Positions 16,582-24,948 of a DNA stretch of 31,235 nucleotides are shown here, piece by piece. The stretch spans positions 1 through 31,235 of the forward strand of contig CAZTIH010000020.1 of NCBI GenBank assembly GCA_964613675.1, read 5' to 3'. The translations under genes were made by a program, and so were the position numbers. The notes beneath the pieces are model-generated. The model was given only the letters and a program-made list of their open reading frames with translations. It did no database searches and was not told the DNA's origin. This stretch comes from DAIUCA01 sp964613675. GTDB taxonomy: Bacteria > Pseudomonadota > Gammaproteobacteria > Competibacterales > Competibacteraceae. Every line of letters begins with the position of its first letter. The stretch's first letter is position 1.

Positions 16582-17522
16582 TTTGCAGATCCCGGCTTCA
16601 GAAGTTCTCTGATGCCCTCAAGTGACCCTAAAACGCTCGTCGCCTCAACTGGCAACATAATGACTTTCTGATTGGGAGCACTCGCTAAAGATTGCAGCGC
16701 ACCGACATATTGTTGAGCAACGAAATACTGAATGGCTTGCACATCGCCGTTTCCGATCGCTTCAGAAAGCATACTCGTCGCGGTGGCCTCGGCTTGGGCC
16801 AGTCGTTCACGGGCCTCGGCATCCCTAAACGCAGATTCTTTCCGACCATCGGCTTCCAAAATGGCCGCTTGTTTTTGACCTTCGGCTTCTAAAATGGCCG
16901 CTTGCTTTTGACCTTCGGCTTTGAGCACCGCCGCTTGACGTGCCCCTTCAGCCTCTAAAATCGACGCCCGTTTTTCGCGTTCTGCCTTCATCTGTCGTGC
17001 CATTGAAGCCACTAAATCTTTGGGGGGCTCAATGTTTTTGATCTCGATGCGGGTCACTTTGAGACCCCATGGGTTAGTCGCTTCATCCACCACACTTAAT
17101 AAACGCGAATTGATTTCATCTCGCCGCGACAGTAACTCGTCCAAATCCATCGATCCCATCACCGTTCTGATGTTAGTCATCGTCAGTTGCAAGACAGCAA
17201 ATTCCAGATTATCGACCTCGTACGCAGCCTTCGCGGCATTCAACACCTGATAAAACACCACGCCGTCCACCGTGACCATCGCATTGTCTTTGGTAATAAT
17301 TTCTTGTGACGGGACATCCAGCACTTGTTCGCGCATGTTGATGCGTTGGCCGATGGCGTCGAAAAATGGATGAATAAAATTCAGTCCAGGCTCCAACGTA
17401 TCGCTGTAACGACCAAAGCGTTCTACCGTAAATTCCATCCCTTGGGGTACAGACTTAACCGTTCGCGCAATGACAATCACGGCCAAAATGACTAGGAAAA
17501 TAGCAATGCTAAATGCGTCCAT
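16578..17522 (-). CDS. qmcA: SPFH/Band 7 (stomatin-like) protein, QmcA type
   Basis: A 314-aa protein anchored by one N-terminal membrane helix (about residues 4-20), then the SPFH domain with VPQGMEFTVERFGRYSDTLEPG, MREQVLDVPSQEIITKDN, NIRTVMGSMDLDELLSRRD and DEATNPWGLKVTRIEIKNI. These follow E. coli QmcA closely. An Ala/Glu-rich coiled coil of repeated ILEAEGQKQAA units follows, then a C-terminal segment (YFVAQQYVGALQSLA). The family forms large oligomeric cages linked to the FtsH protease and membrane microdomains. The frame is open to 17672, but homology begins at MDAFSIAIF, and GAGGT precedes this ATG by 9 bases. It lies 101 bases after the ABC exporter gene on the same strand, so readthrough from the sphingolipid operon is possible. 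Confidence 0.92.
   Translation of the reverse strand: MDAFSIAIFLVILAVIVIARTVKSVPQGMEFTVERFGRYSDTLEPGLNFIHPFFDAIGQRINMREQVLDVPSQEIITKDNAMVTVDGVVFYQVLNAAKAAYEVDNLEFAVLQLTMTNIRTVMGSMDLDELLSRRDEINSRLLSVVDEATNPWGLKVTRIEIKNIEPPKDLVASMARQMKAEREKRASILEAEGARQAAVLKAEGQKQAAILEAEGQKQAAILEADGRKESAFRDAEARERLAQAEATATSMLSEAIGNGDVQAIQYFVAQQYVGALQSLASAPNQKVIMLPVEATSVLGSLEGIRELLKPGSAK
16849..16980 (-). repeat. Four in-frame 33-base tandem repeats in the SPFH gene
   Basis: Units start at 16849, 16882, 16915 and 16948. The first two are nearly identical; the others have drifted. Each encodes 11 residues of the ILEAEGQKQAA type, forming the coiled coil normal for QmcA proteins. Confidence 0.8.
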
Positions 17523-17623
17523 CAGCGTAAAACCTCGGGTTTTTGGGGAAGTAACTAGCAACAGCTTAGATGCACAAGATGAAGATTTATGCAGTCCTAG
17601 CCCCCCTAAATTGATCCGTAAAA

Positions 17624-19300
17624 CTACAGGGTTACTCGGGTAACAGTTTGATTTCCCAGACGATAAATACAATCTGCTTGCTGGGTTAAATAGGGCTGAT
17701 GCGTAATGGCAAATAGGGTGAGCGACCCGCGCAAGTCGGATAGCGTTTTCGCTAGATTTTCTGCCGTTTCCGAGTCAAGCGCAGCCGTAACCTCGTCTAA
17801 AATCAACAGCTTAGGTCGATGAACCAGGGCGCGTGCCAAACAAATGCGACTGCGTTGGCCCCCGGACAATAAACCGCCCTTCTCTCCGACCGAGCTATGA
17901 ATTCCCAACGGCAACCCCTCGACGAAAGACCACGCCTGCGCTTGCTTTAGGGCCTCGATGACGGCGGTTTCGTCGAATCGCGAATCGTAGAGCGCGACAT
18001 TGTCAAAAATCGTGCCGTGCATTAGGGGGGCTTCCTGCGTGACATATCCAATTTGCCGTCGCCATCTCGATAAATCGACGGTTTGTAAATCATCGTCATC
18101 AATGAGTACTTGGCCCGTATTCGGGGGCAACAACCCGACGATTAAATCGGCTAGGGTCGTTTTTCCGCTGCCCGACGAACCCACTAATACCGTTAGCTTG
18201 CCAACGGGAATAATTAAATCAACTTGACTAAATAAGTTTTGGGCATCGTAGTTGAGTCCCACGTTGCGTAATTCGATTTTATGCGTTAATTGCGGGGTTA
18301 GTTTTCCAGGATGCTTTTCTTTCGCTTGATTGGCTTCTTGAATGGCTAATTCGAGCGCCTGATAAGCACTTTCACTAGTCACATATTTTTGATACTGACG
18401 CTGTACCCGTCCGAGCTGATTGAGCATACGTCCCAATAATAAAACTAGCGTCACCGTCGTCGGAATTCCCAGTTCCCAATGCACCAAAAATGCGTAGATG
18501 CCCATCGCAATAATGATGGCAATCAATGGGTCTTGGAGCGCAGGGAGCAGTTCACTACCTAAAATTTCTCGACGCAAGGCTCGGTTCAGTTGTTGGGTTT
18601 CGTGGTCGAGTAACTGGGCGGCATTTTGGGTACGTCCCATGGCACGCAACGGCTTAATCGTTTGCAAACTATCCGTTAATCGCATTACTAATTGCCGCAT
18701 TAACCGAGTTTGTTGTTTACCGGCCTTTTGCGCCATTTTTACGGGGAAATAAGAAAGCGATAACATAACTGCACCAATGGCTAATGCAGATAAAGTCGCT
18801 TGCGCGTGAACAAATAAAGCCATCAGGGCATAACTCATGCACTGCACCAACACCGCTAACGTGGTAATGCCCGCTAAATACGCTTGCCCCGCGCGGAGTG
18901 CCTCGCTGGAGATGGCATTTGATAATTTACCCGTCGGTTGGCGCAAATAGTACGCCCAATGTGCGACCAGAAAGGCTTCGAGTAATTGGCGACGAAGCTG
19001 CGTCGTGATGTCGGCGACGGCATAGCCCACTTGTCGTTGGGCCAGTAACACAAACACACTCTTCAATGCCAATCCCACGACCATCAGTCCTAGCAATGGC
19101 CCAATCGAGGGTGTTAACCCCACGGTGGCAAACGCGCGCGTCAACCACGGCGGCGATTGTTCGGGATTGACCGTGATCTCCAGCACCGGAAACAGGGCCG
19201 TAAAACTGAGTCCCTCCAATAATCCCGCCAAAATCAACGCGCCTAAGACGCCCAATGTGTGCAATGGATGCTCTTGGAAGCGCGTGCGCAGTAGTTTCAT
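17624..19300 (-). CDS. ABC exporter half-transporter fused to ATPase, candidate sphingolipid flippase
   Basis: A 558-aa protein with an N-terminal type-IV exporter membrane domain (about residues 1-320, about six hydrophobic helices) and a C-terminal ATPase. ATPase motifs: Walker A GSSGSGKT (374-381), Q-loop YVTQEAPLMHG, signature LSGGQ (478-482), Walker B LLILDE (498-503), D-loop TAALD and switch His (H534). All are intact, so it should work as a homodimer. No peptidase or extra domain is present. Fold and length are like MsbA-type lipid and multidrug exporters; substrate cannot be read from sequence. Its ATG overlaps the stop of the SPT-like gene by four bases (ATGA), making it the last gene of the ceramide operon. 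A role in moving ceramide or a derivative across the inner membrane is inference from this coupling. Confidence 0.85.
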   Translation of the reverse strand: MKLLRTRFQEHPLHTLGVLGALILAGLLEGLSFTALFPVLEITVNPEQSPPWLTRAFATVGLTPSIGPLLGLMVVGLALKSVFVLLAQRQVGYAVADITTQLRRQLLEAFLVAHWAYYLRQPTGKLSNAISSEALRAGQAYLAGITTLAVLVQCMSYALMALFVHAQATLSALAIGAVMLSLSYFPVKMAQKAGKQQTRLMRQLVMRLTDSLQTIKPLRAMGRTQNAAQLLDHETQQLNRALRREILGSELLPALQDPLIAIIIAMGIYAFLVHWELGIPTTVTLVLLLGRMLNQLGRVQRQYQKYVTSESAYQALELAIQEANQAKEKHPGKLTPQLTHKIELRNVGLNYDAQNLFSQVDLIIPVGKLTVLVGSSGSGKTTLADLIVGLLPPNTGQVLIDDDDLQTVDLSRWRRQIGYVTQEAPLMHGTIFDNVALYDSRFDETAVIEALKQAQAWSFVEGLPLGIHSSVGEKGGLLSGGQRSRICLARALVHRPKLLILDEVTAALDSETAENLAKTLSDLRGSLTLFAITHQPYLTQQADCIYRLGNQTVTRVTL

Positions 19301-20490
19301 CCGTGGGGAAGATCCGCGGAAAGCTCGGCAAAGGCCGCGATAATGTGTTCGATCTGCGCTTTCTGATGGGCGGCACTCACGCTTAATCGCAATAAACTCA
19401 ATCCGTTAGGTGCCCCGGGGGGTAATACTAAGTTGACATAAATCCCACGATTGAGCAGAGCTTCCCACGTCTTTAATGCCTGTTCGGGACTCGCCGTGTG
19501 AACCCCGATGATGGGGGTAATTTCCGGTCCCAACTTGAGATTTAACGCGGCCAATCCGTTGTATAACCGCGTGGCGTTTTCCCACAGTTTTTTGCGCAAT
19601 GGCTCGGCATTTTGTAGATGTTTTAAGGCAACCCGCGTTGTTGCGACGGTCGCGGGGCTGCTCGACGCAGTGAAAATATACGGTCGGACTGCAAAACGAA
19701 TGAGTTCGAGTTCGGGGCAATTGCTTACACAAAAACCCCCAATGCCCGCCAAACTTTTGGAAAACGTGCCGTTAATAAAGTCAACGGCGGCCTCAACCCC
19801 TTGTTCCTCTGCCAATCCTCGCCCGGTTGCACCCAGCACGCCCAGGGAATGCGCTTCGTCGAGCAGAAGTAACGCGCCATGTTTTTGTTTGACTTGGAGG
19901 ATGTCTGGAAGATGGGCACGGTCGCCCAACATGCTGTAAATCCCTTCGACGATAATGAGGGTGTTACGGGCTTTATTGGGGCCTAGGCGGGTGAGACGTT
20001 TGTCTAAGTCGCTCGGATCGTTGTGGCGAAAGCGCAACACTTCGGCTTGCGATAATCGACAACCATCGTAAATGCTGGCGTGACTGTCGGCGTCAATCAT
20101 GACGGTATCCCCTGGCCCAACGAGGGCGGAAATCAACCCCAAATTCGCTTGATAACCTGTGGAAAAAATCATGCCGTATTTGACGCCGTAAAATGCAGCC
20201 AACTCGCGTTCCAAAGCAGCGTGTTCGGGATAGGTGCCGTTAGCCATGCGCGACCCCGTGGTGCCGGTCCCAAAACGATCAATCGCCGTTTTGGCCGCTT
20301 GTTGGCATTCCGCATCAAAGGTGAGCCCTAAATAATTATTGGTGCCCGCCAAAATCATGGGCTGGCCATTGATGATGCCTTCGGTCGGTGAAATCAACGC
20401 TTCGGTCACAAGCCCAAAAGGGGTTAATTGCTGTTCGTTCAACCAGTTACGCGTGACTTGTAAGGCGTGAAATTTGTCGAATAGGCTCAC
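19297..20490 (-). CDS. spt: Serine palmitoyltransferase-type alpha-oxoamine synthase (PLP)
   Basis: A 397-aa cytoplasmic, PLP-dependent enzyme of fold type I. It is predicted to condense L-serine with a long acyl thioester to 3-oxosphinganine, the first step of sphingolipid synthesis. Visible residues: the cofactor-stacking His in DADSHASIYDG (H137), DEAHSLG (D211, H214), and the Schiff-base lysine K245 in GTFSKSLAGIGGF. The GTFSKS context fits SPT. The same family includes BioF, KBL and HemA, which cannot be excluded by fold alone. The adjoining ACP, acyl-AMP ligase and SDR reductase strongly favour SPT over biotin or threonine enzymes. The GTG start at 20490 overlaps the ACP stop by four bases; its own stop overlaps the ABC exporter start by four. 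Confidence 0.88.
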   Translation of the reverse strand: MSLFDKFHALQVTRNWLNEQQLTPFGLVTEALISPTEGIINGQPMILAGTNNYLGLTFDAECQQAAKTAIDRFGTGTTGSRMANGTYPEHAALERELAAFYGVKYGMIFSTGYQANLGLISALVGPGDTVMIDADSHASIYDGCRLSQAEVLRFRHNDPSDLDKRLTRLGPNKARNTLIIVEGIYSMLGDRAHLPDILQVKQKHGALLLLDEAHSLGVLGATGRGLAEEQGVEAAVDFINGTFSKSLAGIGGFCVSNCPELELIRFAVRPYIFTASSSPATVATTRVALKHLQNAEPLRKKLWENATRLYNGLAALNLKLGPEITPIIGVHTASPEQALKTWEALLNRGIYVNLVLPPGAPNGLSLLRLSVSAAHQKAQIEHIIAAFAELSADLPHG

Positions 20491-20735
20491 TCGGTAAGCT
20501 CCAATAACTGGGCGAGTTGTTCCGCCAAATCCCCTACGGTGCGGATATTGGGAAGCAAATTGAGGGGTATCGATACCTCAAAATGATCCTCAATAACCAA
20601 CAGCAGCTCCATGACCTTGACGGAATCGAGTTGTAAATCGCCCGTCAATTCGGCGTCCTGATTGAGGGGATGATCTGGCGGGGCGAAACGTGCGAGATGG
20701 ATTTGTAATTGTTGCAATAATTCTTGGCGATTCAT
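20487..20735 (-). CDS. acpR: Dedicated acyl carrier protein of the ceramide cluster
   Basis: An 82-aa acidic carrier protein. The phosphopantetheine attachment Ser is S38 in LQLDSVKVMELL, and the helical pattern around it (LLLVIEDHFEVSIPLNLL, DLAEQLAQLLEL) is that of an ACP. It needs a 4'-phosphopantetheinyl transferase from elsewhere in the genome. It is sandwiched between the reductase and SPT-like genes with four-base overlaps on both sides (ATGA and GTGA), so it very probably carries the acyl group made by the ligase two genes upstream and hands it to the SPT-like enzyme, as proposed for the equivalent Caulobacter protein. The symbol follows that analogy. Confidence 0.9.
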   Translation of the reverse strand: MNRQELLQQLQIHLARFAPPDHPLNQDAELTGDLQLDSVKVMELLLVIEDHFEVSIPLNLLPNIRTVGDLAEQLAQLLELTE

Positions 20736-21661
20736 GAGGTTAACTCGGGTGATTTAGCCCATTGACAGGTTTTGCGCAGCCCTTCTGCAAGCGAGGTCAG
20801 CGGTTGCCAACCTAAAGCGTCGCAGAGCGGTTGATTTTGGCATGACCAGTCGTGATGGCGTAACTCATTGACTTTAGTGGGGGTCAACATGGGATCGCGC
20901 TTCAGAATAAAACCGAAAGCATGTTGCACATAACTAAAGCCGTACAACATCTCCCTCGGCAGGGGCCATTGATGCACCGGTTTTCCCCGAACCGCAGTGG
21001 CGATGGCCGTAAATCGCGCCCAATCGTAGGTTTCGCCGTCGCATAGTTCAAAAATTCCCCGAACCGGCGACTGTTGCCATTGTTGTATGGCGCGAACCAG
21101 ATCATCGACGAAAATTAACGAAAATTGCCCTGTTTTTGGCCCGATCCGCAGTGCGATGCCATAACCCAGCAAGTCAAGCAAAGGCTGTAGCTCGCGGTCG
21201 CCCGGCCCGTACACCGCAGTGGGACGAAAAATCGTGGCGTGGCTGAGTCGCGTCAACAAAGCGCTTTCGGCTTCTCGTTTGCTGGCCGCGTAGGGGGATA
21301 AATGAGGCTCGCGGGCCGCTAACGAAGAGATCATTAAAAGGGGCAGGATTGGATTGAGGTCGGCAACTTGCTGAGTGATTTGTTTTGTGACAAATGTATT
21401 GTCGGCAAAAAATTGTGAATCTCGATAACCTTTTACGCGACCTGCTAAGTGAATAACGCCATCTGCTCCTGTCAACCATTGCGCGACGCTGGCCCGATCA
21501 TGGAGATCCCCTGCAATGATCGTGATTTGGGCAGATTGCATTGCAATGCGATTGATTGGGGGACGGACGAGGAGTCGTAACTTAGTTCCTGACGCCAACA
21601 AAATGGGCAGCAATCGCCGCCCAATAAACCCCGTTGCGCCTGAGACGGCGAGCGTTTCCAT
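20732..21661 (-). CDS. cerR: Extended SDR / NAD-dependent epimerase-type ceramide reductase (CerR-like)
   Basis: A 309-aa extended short-chain dehydrogenase with the N-terminal nucleotide loop SGATGFIGRRLLP (GxxGxxG), HLAGRVKG, and the catalytic YxxxK in YAASKREAE preceded by the Ser-containing MISSLAA. FRPTAVYGPGD is typical of the epimerase branch. In the Caulobacter ceramide pathway the homologous gene, CerR, reduces the 3-oxo group of the sphingoid or oxidised ceramide intermediate; the same role is inferred here from operon position. The frame extends to 21733, but the Rossmann motif begins at METLAVSG, and the ATG at 21661 shares one base with the ligase stop (TAATG). Its own stop overlaps the ACP start by four bases. 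Confidence 0.85.
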   Translation of the reverse strand: METLAVSGATGFIGRRLLPILLASGTKLRLLVRPPINRIAMQSAQITIIAGDLHDRASVAQWLTGADGVIHLAGRVKGYRDSQFFADNTFVTKQITQQVADLNPILPLLMISSLAAREPHLSPYAASKREAESALLTRLSHATIFRPTAVYGPGDRELQPLLDLLGYGIALRIGPKTGQFSLIFVDDLVRAIQQWQQSPVRGIFELCDGETYDWARFTAIATAVRGKPVHQWPLPREMLYGFSYVQHAFGFILKRDPMLTPTKVNELRHHDWSCQNQPLCDALGWQPLTSLAEGLRKTCQWAKSPELTS

Positions 21662-23475
21662 TAATTTGCAGAAGGTTTTTCGGGAACTTTGGGCAACCGA
21701 CTCAACATGAATGCGGGGGCATCGCGTTCCCAATCGTGACTTTCTATAAAATTTTGGCGCGCCCGTGATCGCGATAACTTACCGGACGAAGTGCGCGGAA
21801 GTGTGTGTAACGGGACGAGCTGGATGTAGCAATCAATCGCCAACTCCTGACGAATCAATCTTTGGAGCCGATCAATCAAATCCATGCGTTTTTCCTCGTC
21901 ACTCTCCCGACATTGCACTACCAATACGGTGATGTCGGCCTCTTCAGGGCCAGGCGCTGCAAATGCCAGGGCATCTCCAGTACGTACCTCGGGCTGCTGT
22001 TCGGCCAGATGCTCCAAATCCTGGGGCCAAATATTACGGCCATTGATGATAATTAAATCCTTCTGACGCCCCGTAATAAACAATGAACCGTCCACGGAAT
22101 ACCCGATGTCCCCCGTGTTCAACCAGCCATCGGGCGTGAGATGGTGCGCCGTCATTTCTGCGTCATTGAAATAACCCGACATGATGTTTGACCCCCGAAG
22201 GTAAATCACGCCGCTATGGCGGTCGGGCAGAGGTTGTTGCTGGGGATCGCGAATTTCAAAAGTGCAGTCGGGGAGCACCGATCCACAGTTGACAAATTGG
22301 CTCACCCGTGTGGGGGCACGCCCCTGCTCGTCAAGGGTGACGGATAACGCAACACCTTGTTCTGCCAAGCAATCGCCATCCACCGTATCGACCTGTAGAG
22401 GATGGTTGAGGGGTGCAAAACTGACCGCTAAGGACGCTTCAGCCATTCCGTAACACGGCAAAAACGCATGGGGATTGAACTGGGCGGGCGCCAAAACCTC
22501 TGCAAAACGGTCGAGCACCTCGCGCCGAATCATTTCCGCCCCCACCCCCGCGACCCGCCATGCCGACAAATCAAACTGTGCCGCTTCGTCTTCGCGAATC
22601 CGACGGGCGATCAACTCGTAACCAAAGGGCGGACTAAACGAAATTGTGGCGCGATTGCGGGCCATCAACGACAGCCACTGGCGCGGTCGCATCGCAAAAT
22701 CCCGCGTACCGAGGTAGTCCACCGACACTTGAGAAGCCAATGGCACCAGCAATAACCCCACCAATCCCATGTCGTGATAGAACGGCAGCCACGACATGCA
22801 CCGATCCGCATGGGTGATGTGAACCCCATCGCGAATGATGCCCGCCAAATTAGCCAGCACAGCCTGTTGCGTAATCATCACGCCCCGAGGAAACCGAGTG
22901 CTGCCCGAGGTGTATTGCAGATAAGCGATGTCGGTGGGCAAGGGCGGCGGCGGTAGTTCAGAGACTTCTGCTAATGTCTGAAGCGACGTGACATCGCCCA
23001 CAAACACCAGATTAAGCCCCAATGCCGCTTCGCGTAAAAATGGCAGAAACCCCGTCGGGGCAATCGCTACTGATGCCTGACAGCCCTGCAATAAACGTCG
23101 TAGCTGTTCGACATAGGTTCGCTGGTTGCCCAAATTGAGGGATAACGGCAACGGTACCGAGACTAAGTTTGCGTACTGACAGGCGAAAAAACATTGCGGA
23201 AAATCGGGATGCGTATCGGCAATCAATGCGACCCGCGCCCCTTTAGGCAATTGCAAACTTCCCAAATGTCGTGCCAATGCACGCGATTGAGTCTGTAGCG
23301 TGCGGTACGGCAACACGGCGTACAAGTCGCCGCGACCGTTGTAAAAGTTATAACCCGTCTCGCCTTCTGCTGCGTAATCAAGTGCCTGTGCCAGATGGGC
23401 AAAATCGGCCGCCCGCAGCGGACGCGAACAGGTGGTTGGTGTCGGTTCTAAGCCCAAGCGCACATTCCCCCACAT
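21661..23475 (-). CDS. aasR: Fatty acyl-AMP ligase / acyl-ACP synthetase (AasR-like)
   Basis: A 604-aa adenylate-forming enzyme expected to activate a free fatty acid as acyl-AMP and load it on the cluster's ACP. Motifs in order: AMP-binding loop YTSGSTRFPRGV (188-199), SWLPFYHDMGLVG, CYGMAEASLAVSF, LNTGDIGY, the hinge region GRQKDLIIINGRNIWPQDLE, and the C-terminal A10 lysine K566 in RTSSGKLSRSR. SWLPFYHDMGL and the RNIWPQDLE ending are typical of the FAAL group rather than acyl-CoA synthetases. The ATG at 23475 has no Shine-Dalgarno; a GTG five codons in (23463), with GGGGG just upstream, is an alternative start. It is the first gene of the five-gene operon, reading from the divergent regulatory region. 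Confidence 0.88.
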   Translation of the reverse strand: MWGNVRLGLEPTPTTCSRPLRAADFAHLAQALDYAAEGETGYNFYNGRGDLYAVLPYRTLQTQSRALARHLGSLQLPKGARVALIADTHPDFPQCFFACQYANLVSVPLPLSLNLGNQRTYVEQLRRLLQGCQASVAIAPTGFLPFLREAALGLNLVFVGDVTSLQTLAEVSELPPPPLPTDIAYLQYTSGSTRFPRGVMITQQAVLANLAGIIRDGVHITHADRCMSWLPFYHDMGLVGLLLVPLASQVSVDYLGTRDFAMRPRQWLSLMARNRATISFSPPFGYELIARRIREDEAAQFDLSAWRVAGVGAEMIRREVLDRFAEVLAPAQFNPHAFLPCYGMAEASLAVSFAPLNHPLQVDTVDGDCLAEQGVALSVTLDEQGRAPTRVSQFVNCGSVLPDCTFEIRDPQQQPLPDRHSGVIYLRGSNIMSGYFNDAEMTAHHLTPDGWLNTGDIGYSVDGSLFITGRQKDLIIINGRNIWPQDLEHLAEQQPEVRTGDALAFAAPGPEEADITVLVVQCRESDEEKRMDLIDRLQRLIRQELAIDCYIQLVPLHTLPRTSSGKLSRSRARQNFIESHDWERDAPAFMLSRLPKVPEKPSAN

Positions 23476-23551
23476 ATTAAAGTGTTAACCCAGTTGGTAT
23501 CATTCGTACAACAATGCCACAGAATTATTCACTTTACGAATGGGCTTGTTG

Positions 23552-23574
23552 TTTACATGAAACCAAAGTGTAAA
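23552..23574. promoter_or_regulatory. Inverted repeat TTTACA-N11-TGTAAA, possible operator
   Basis: Perfect six-base arms at 23552-23557 and 23569-23574 are 17 bases apart start to start, a spacing that places both arms on similar faces of the helix. Its right arm coincides with one AAAGTGTAAA motif. Position between divergent promoters suggests a regulator site; no regulator gene is adjacent. Confidence 0.4.
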
Positions 23575-23655
23575 TCTCACAACATTTTACGCGATTTGTC
23601 GTCGTGCTGCGAGTCTTTAAGCCGTCTCCTTTATGCTAAAGATGGGTAAAGATTT

Positions 23656-23676
23656 CCAAAAAGATTGACTTTTTGG
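23656..23676. promoter_or_regulatory. Perfect inverted repeat CCAAAAAG-N5-CTTTTTGG
   Basis: Eight-base arms (23656-23663 and 23669-23676) with loop ATTGA lie 61 bases before the N-acyltransferase ATG. No U-run follows, so a terminator is unlikely; an operator or a leader hairpin is more plausible. Confidence 0.45.
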
Positions 23677-23737
23677 CTCGAAGCATCACTGAAGTCGCGC
23701 GATTTTGCAGTGCAACATTACACTTCAGAGGTAAGTA

Positions 23738-24880
23738 ATGCAACAAAACACACAAATAAGCATTTCTCGCGTGCAAAATGCGCGTGAAAAGCAGCAATTC
23801 CTACGAATGCCGTGGCAAATTTACAACAAAAATTCTCAGTGGATACCACAACTGTTGCTTGAATCCCAAAACCAACTCAACCCTAAACATCCCTATTTTG
23901 AGCATGGCAAGGTGGCGCTGTGGTTGGCGCGGCAGGCGGGAAAAGTCGTAGGCCGTATTGGGGCGCAATTCGATTCACTTCACCAGACCATTCATGGCGA
24001 TGGCGTCGCTTTTTTCAGCTTTTTGGAAGCGATAAATGAACCGACTGTTTTTGAAACCTTGCTCACCACTGCCGAACAATGGGCGCTCGAACAGGGTGCA
24101 ACGGCATTACGCGGGCCCTTTAATTTGTCGATTAACGGGCAATCGGGATTGTTAATCGAGGGGTTCGATGCCGCGCCGGTGATGATGATGAATTACGCAC
24201 CCCCCTATTACGCCGAACGCCTCGCAGAACAGCACTACGCCCTAGTTCAGGAATTATGGGCCTATCGTTTGGATGCCCGATTTTCACCGCCACCCGCGAT
24301 GCAATCCCTGGCCCGTAAATTAGAAAATTCCGTCACGATTCGTCCGCTGTCGAATCGCCATCTACAACGCGATTTCGAGTTATTAAGGGCTATTTTTAAC
24401 GATGCGTGGTCGGGGAATTGGGGGTTTTTACCTTTCACGGAAGCCGAATTCGCGGAGATGGCCAGCCAAATGCGTTCACTCATCACCGCACAATGTGTCC
24501 AAATTGCCGAAGTGGAAGGGGACGCAGCGGGGATGATCGTATTGCTACCGAATCTGAACGAGTGGATTCGCGATTTGAACGGACGACTCTTTCCGATAAA
24601 TTTTCTGAAGTTGCTCTATCGGATTTACCGCAAACGTGCCACGAGCGGTCGAGTTCCGTTGATGGGGATTCGTCAAAAGTACCGTCAAAGTCTCATTGGC
24701 ACGGCATTGGCGGTGAAACTCATCGAGTCGTTGCGTCCCGCCGCGACGGAAATGGGGTTGAAATGGGTCGAACTCTCTTGGATTTTGGCGGACAACGCCC
24801 CGATGAATCGACTGATTCAGAATCTCGGTGGCGAGCGCTATAAGCGTTACGGCGTGTTTGAGAAAGCGATTTACCGTTGA
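23738..24880 (+). CDS. bcerS: GNAT-fold N-acyltransferase, candidate bacterial ceramide synthase (YghO/bCerS-like)
   Basis: A 380-aa cytoplasmic protein without signal peptide. It looks like the YghO family: an N-terminal part with FLRMPWQIYNKNSQWIPQL, then WLARQAGKVVGRIGAQ, EQGATALRGPFNLSINGQSGLLI, MMNYAPPYYAERL, and a C-terminal GNAT-like half (MGIRQKYRQSLIGTALAVKLIE, WVELSWILADNAPMNRLIQNLGG, YKRYGVFEKAI). Members of this family accompany SPT clusters, and the Caulobacter bCerS gene N-acylates the sphingoid base in bacterial ceramide synthesis; I transfer that role by family resemblance and position. A good Shine-Dalgarno (GAGG, six bases) precedes the ATG. It is divergent from the five-gene operon and followed after 68 bases by a secreted EF-hand protein. 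The family match is good; the precise reaction is inference. Confidence 0.75.
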   Translation: MQQNTQISISRVQNAREKQQFLRMPWQIYNKNSQWIPQLLLESQNQLNPKHPYFEHGKVALWLARQAGKVVGRIGAQFDSLHQTIHGDGVAFFSFLEAINEPTVFETLLTTAEQWALEQGATALRGPFNLSINGQSGLLIEGFDAAPVMMMNYAPPYYAERLAEQHYALVQELWAYRLDARFSPPPAMQSLARKLENSVTIRPLSNRHLQRDFELLRAIFNDAWSGNWGFLPFTEAEFAEMASQMRSLITAQCVQIAEVEGDAAGMIVLLPNLNEWIRDLNGRLFPINFLKLLYRIYRKRATSGRVPLMGIRQKYRQSLIGTALAVKLIESLRPAATEMGLKWVELSWILADNAPMNRLIQNLGGERYKRYGVFEKAIYR

Positions 24881-24948
24881 GAAATCAATCGTTCAGCGTA
24901 AATCTCGCCATAAATCCTTGAGAAAATTGAGTTAATGCAGGGTGTCAA

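Larger units (their letters stand above)
23476..23737. promoter_or_regulatory. Divergent regulatory region of the ceramide locus
   Basis: This 262-base AT-rich gap must carry promoters for both the aasR-led operon (minus) and the N-acyltransferase gene (plus). It contains three copies of an AAGTGT(T/A)AA-like motif: AAAGTGTTAA at 23479-23488, AAAGTGTAAA at 23565-23574, and the reverse form ATTACACTTC at 23717-23726. It also holds two inverted repeats listed separately. No classical -35/-10 pair is clear. The Shine-Dalgarno GAGG (23728-23731) lies six bases before the plus-strand ATG. Confidence 0.6.

Noticed and set aside
16849..16980. 33-base tandem repeats considered as a CRISPR or mobile element
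   Set aside because: They are in frame, have no unique spacers, and encode the coiled coil normal for QmcA.
19297..20490. Assignment as biotin enzyme BioF or KBL
   Set aside because: The same fold family, but the overlapping ACP, acyl-AMP ligase and reductase genes fit sphingolipid synthesis; no bio or tdh genes are present.
24406..24843. 145-codon plus-strand open frame inside the N-acyltransferase gene
   Set aside because: It is a frame shadow of a conserved family protein, with no RBS and no domain.
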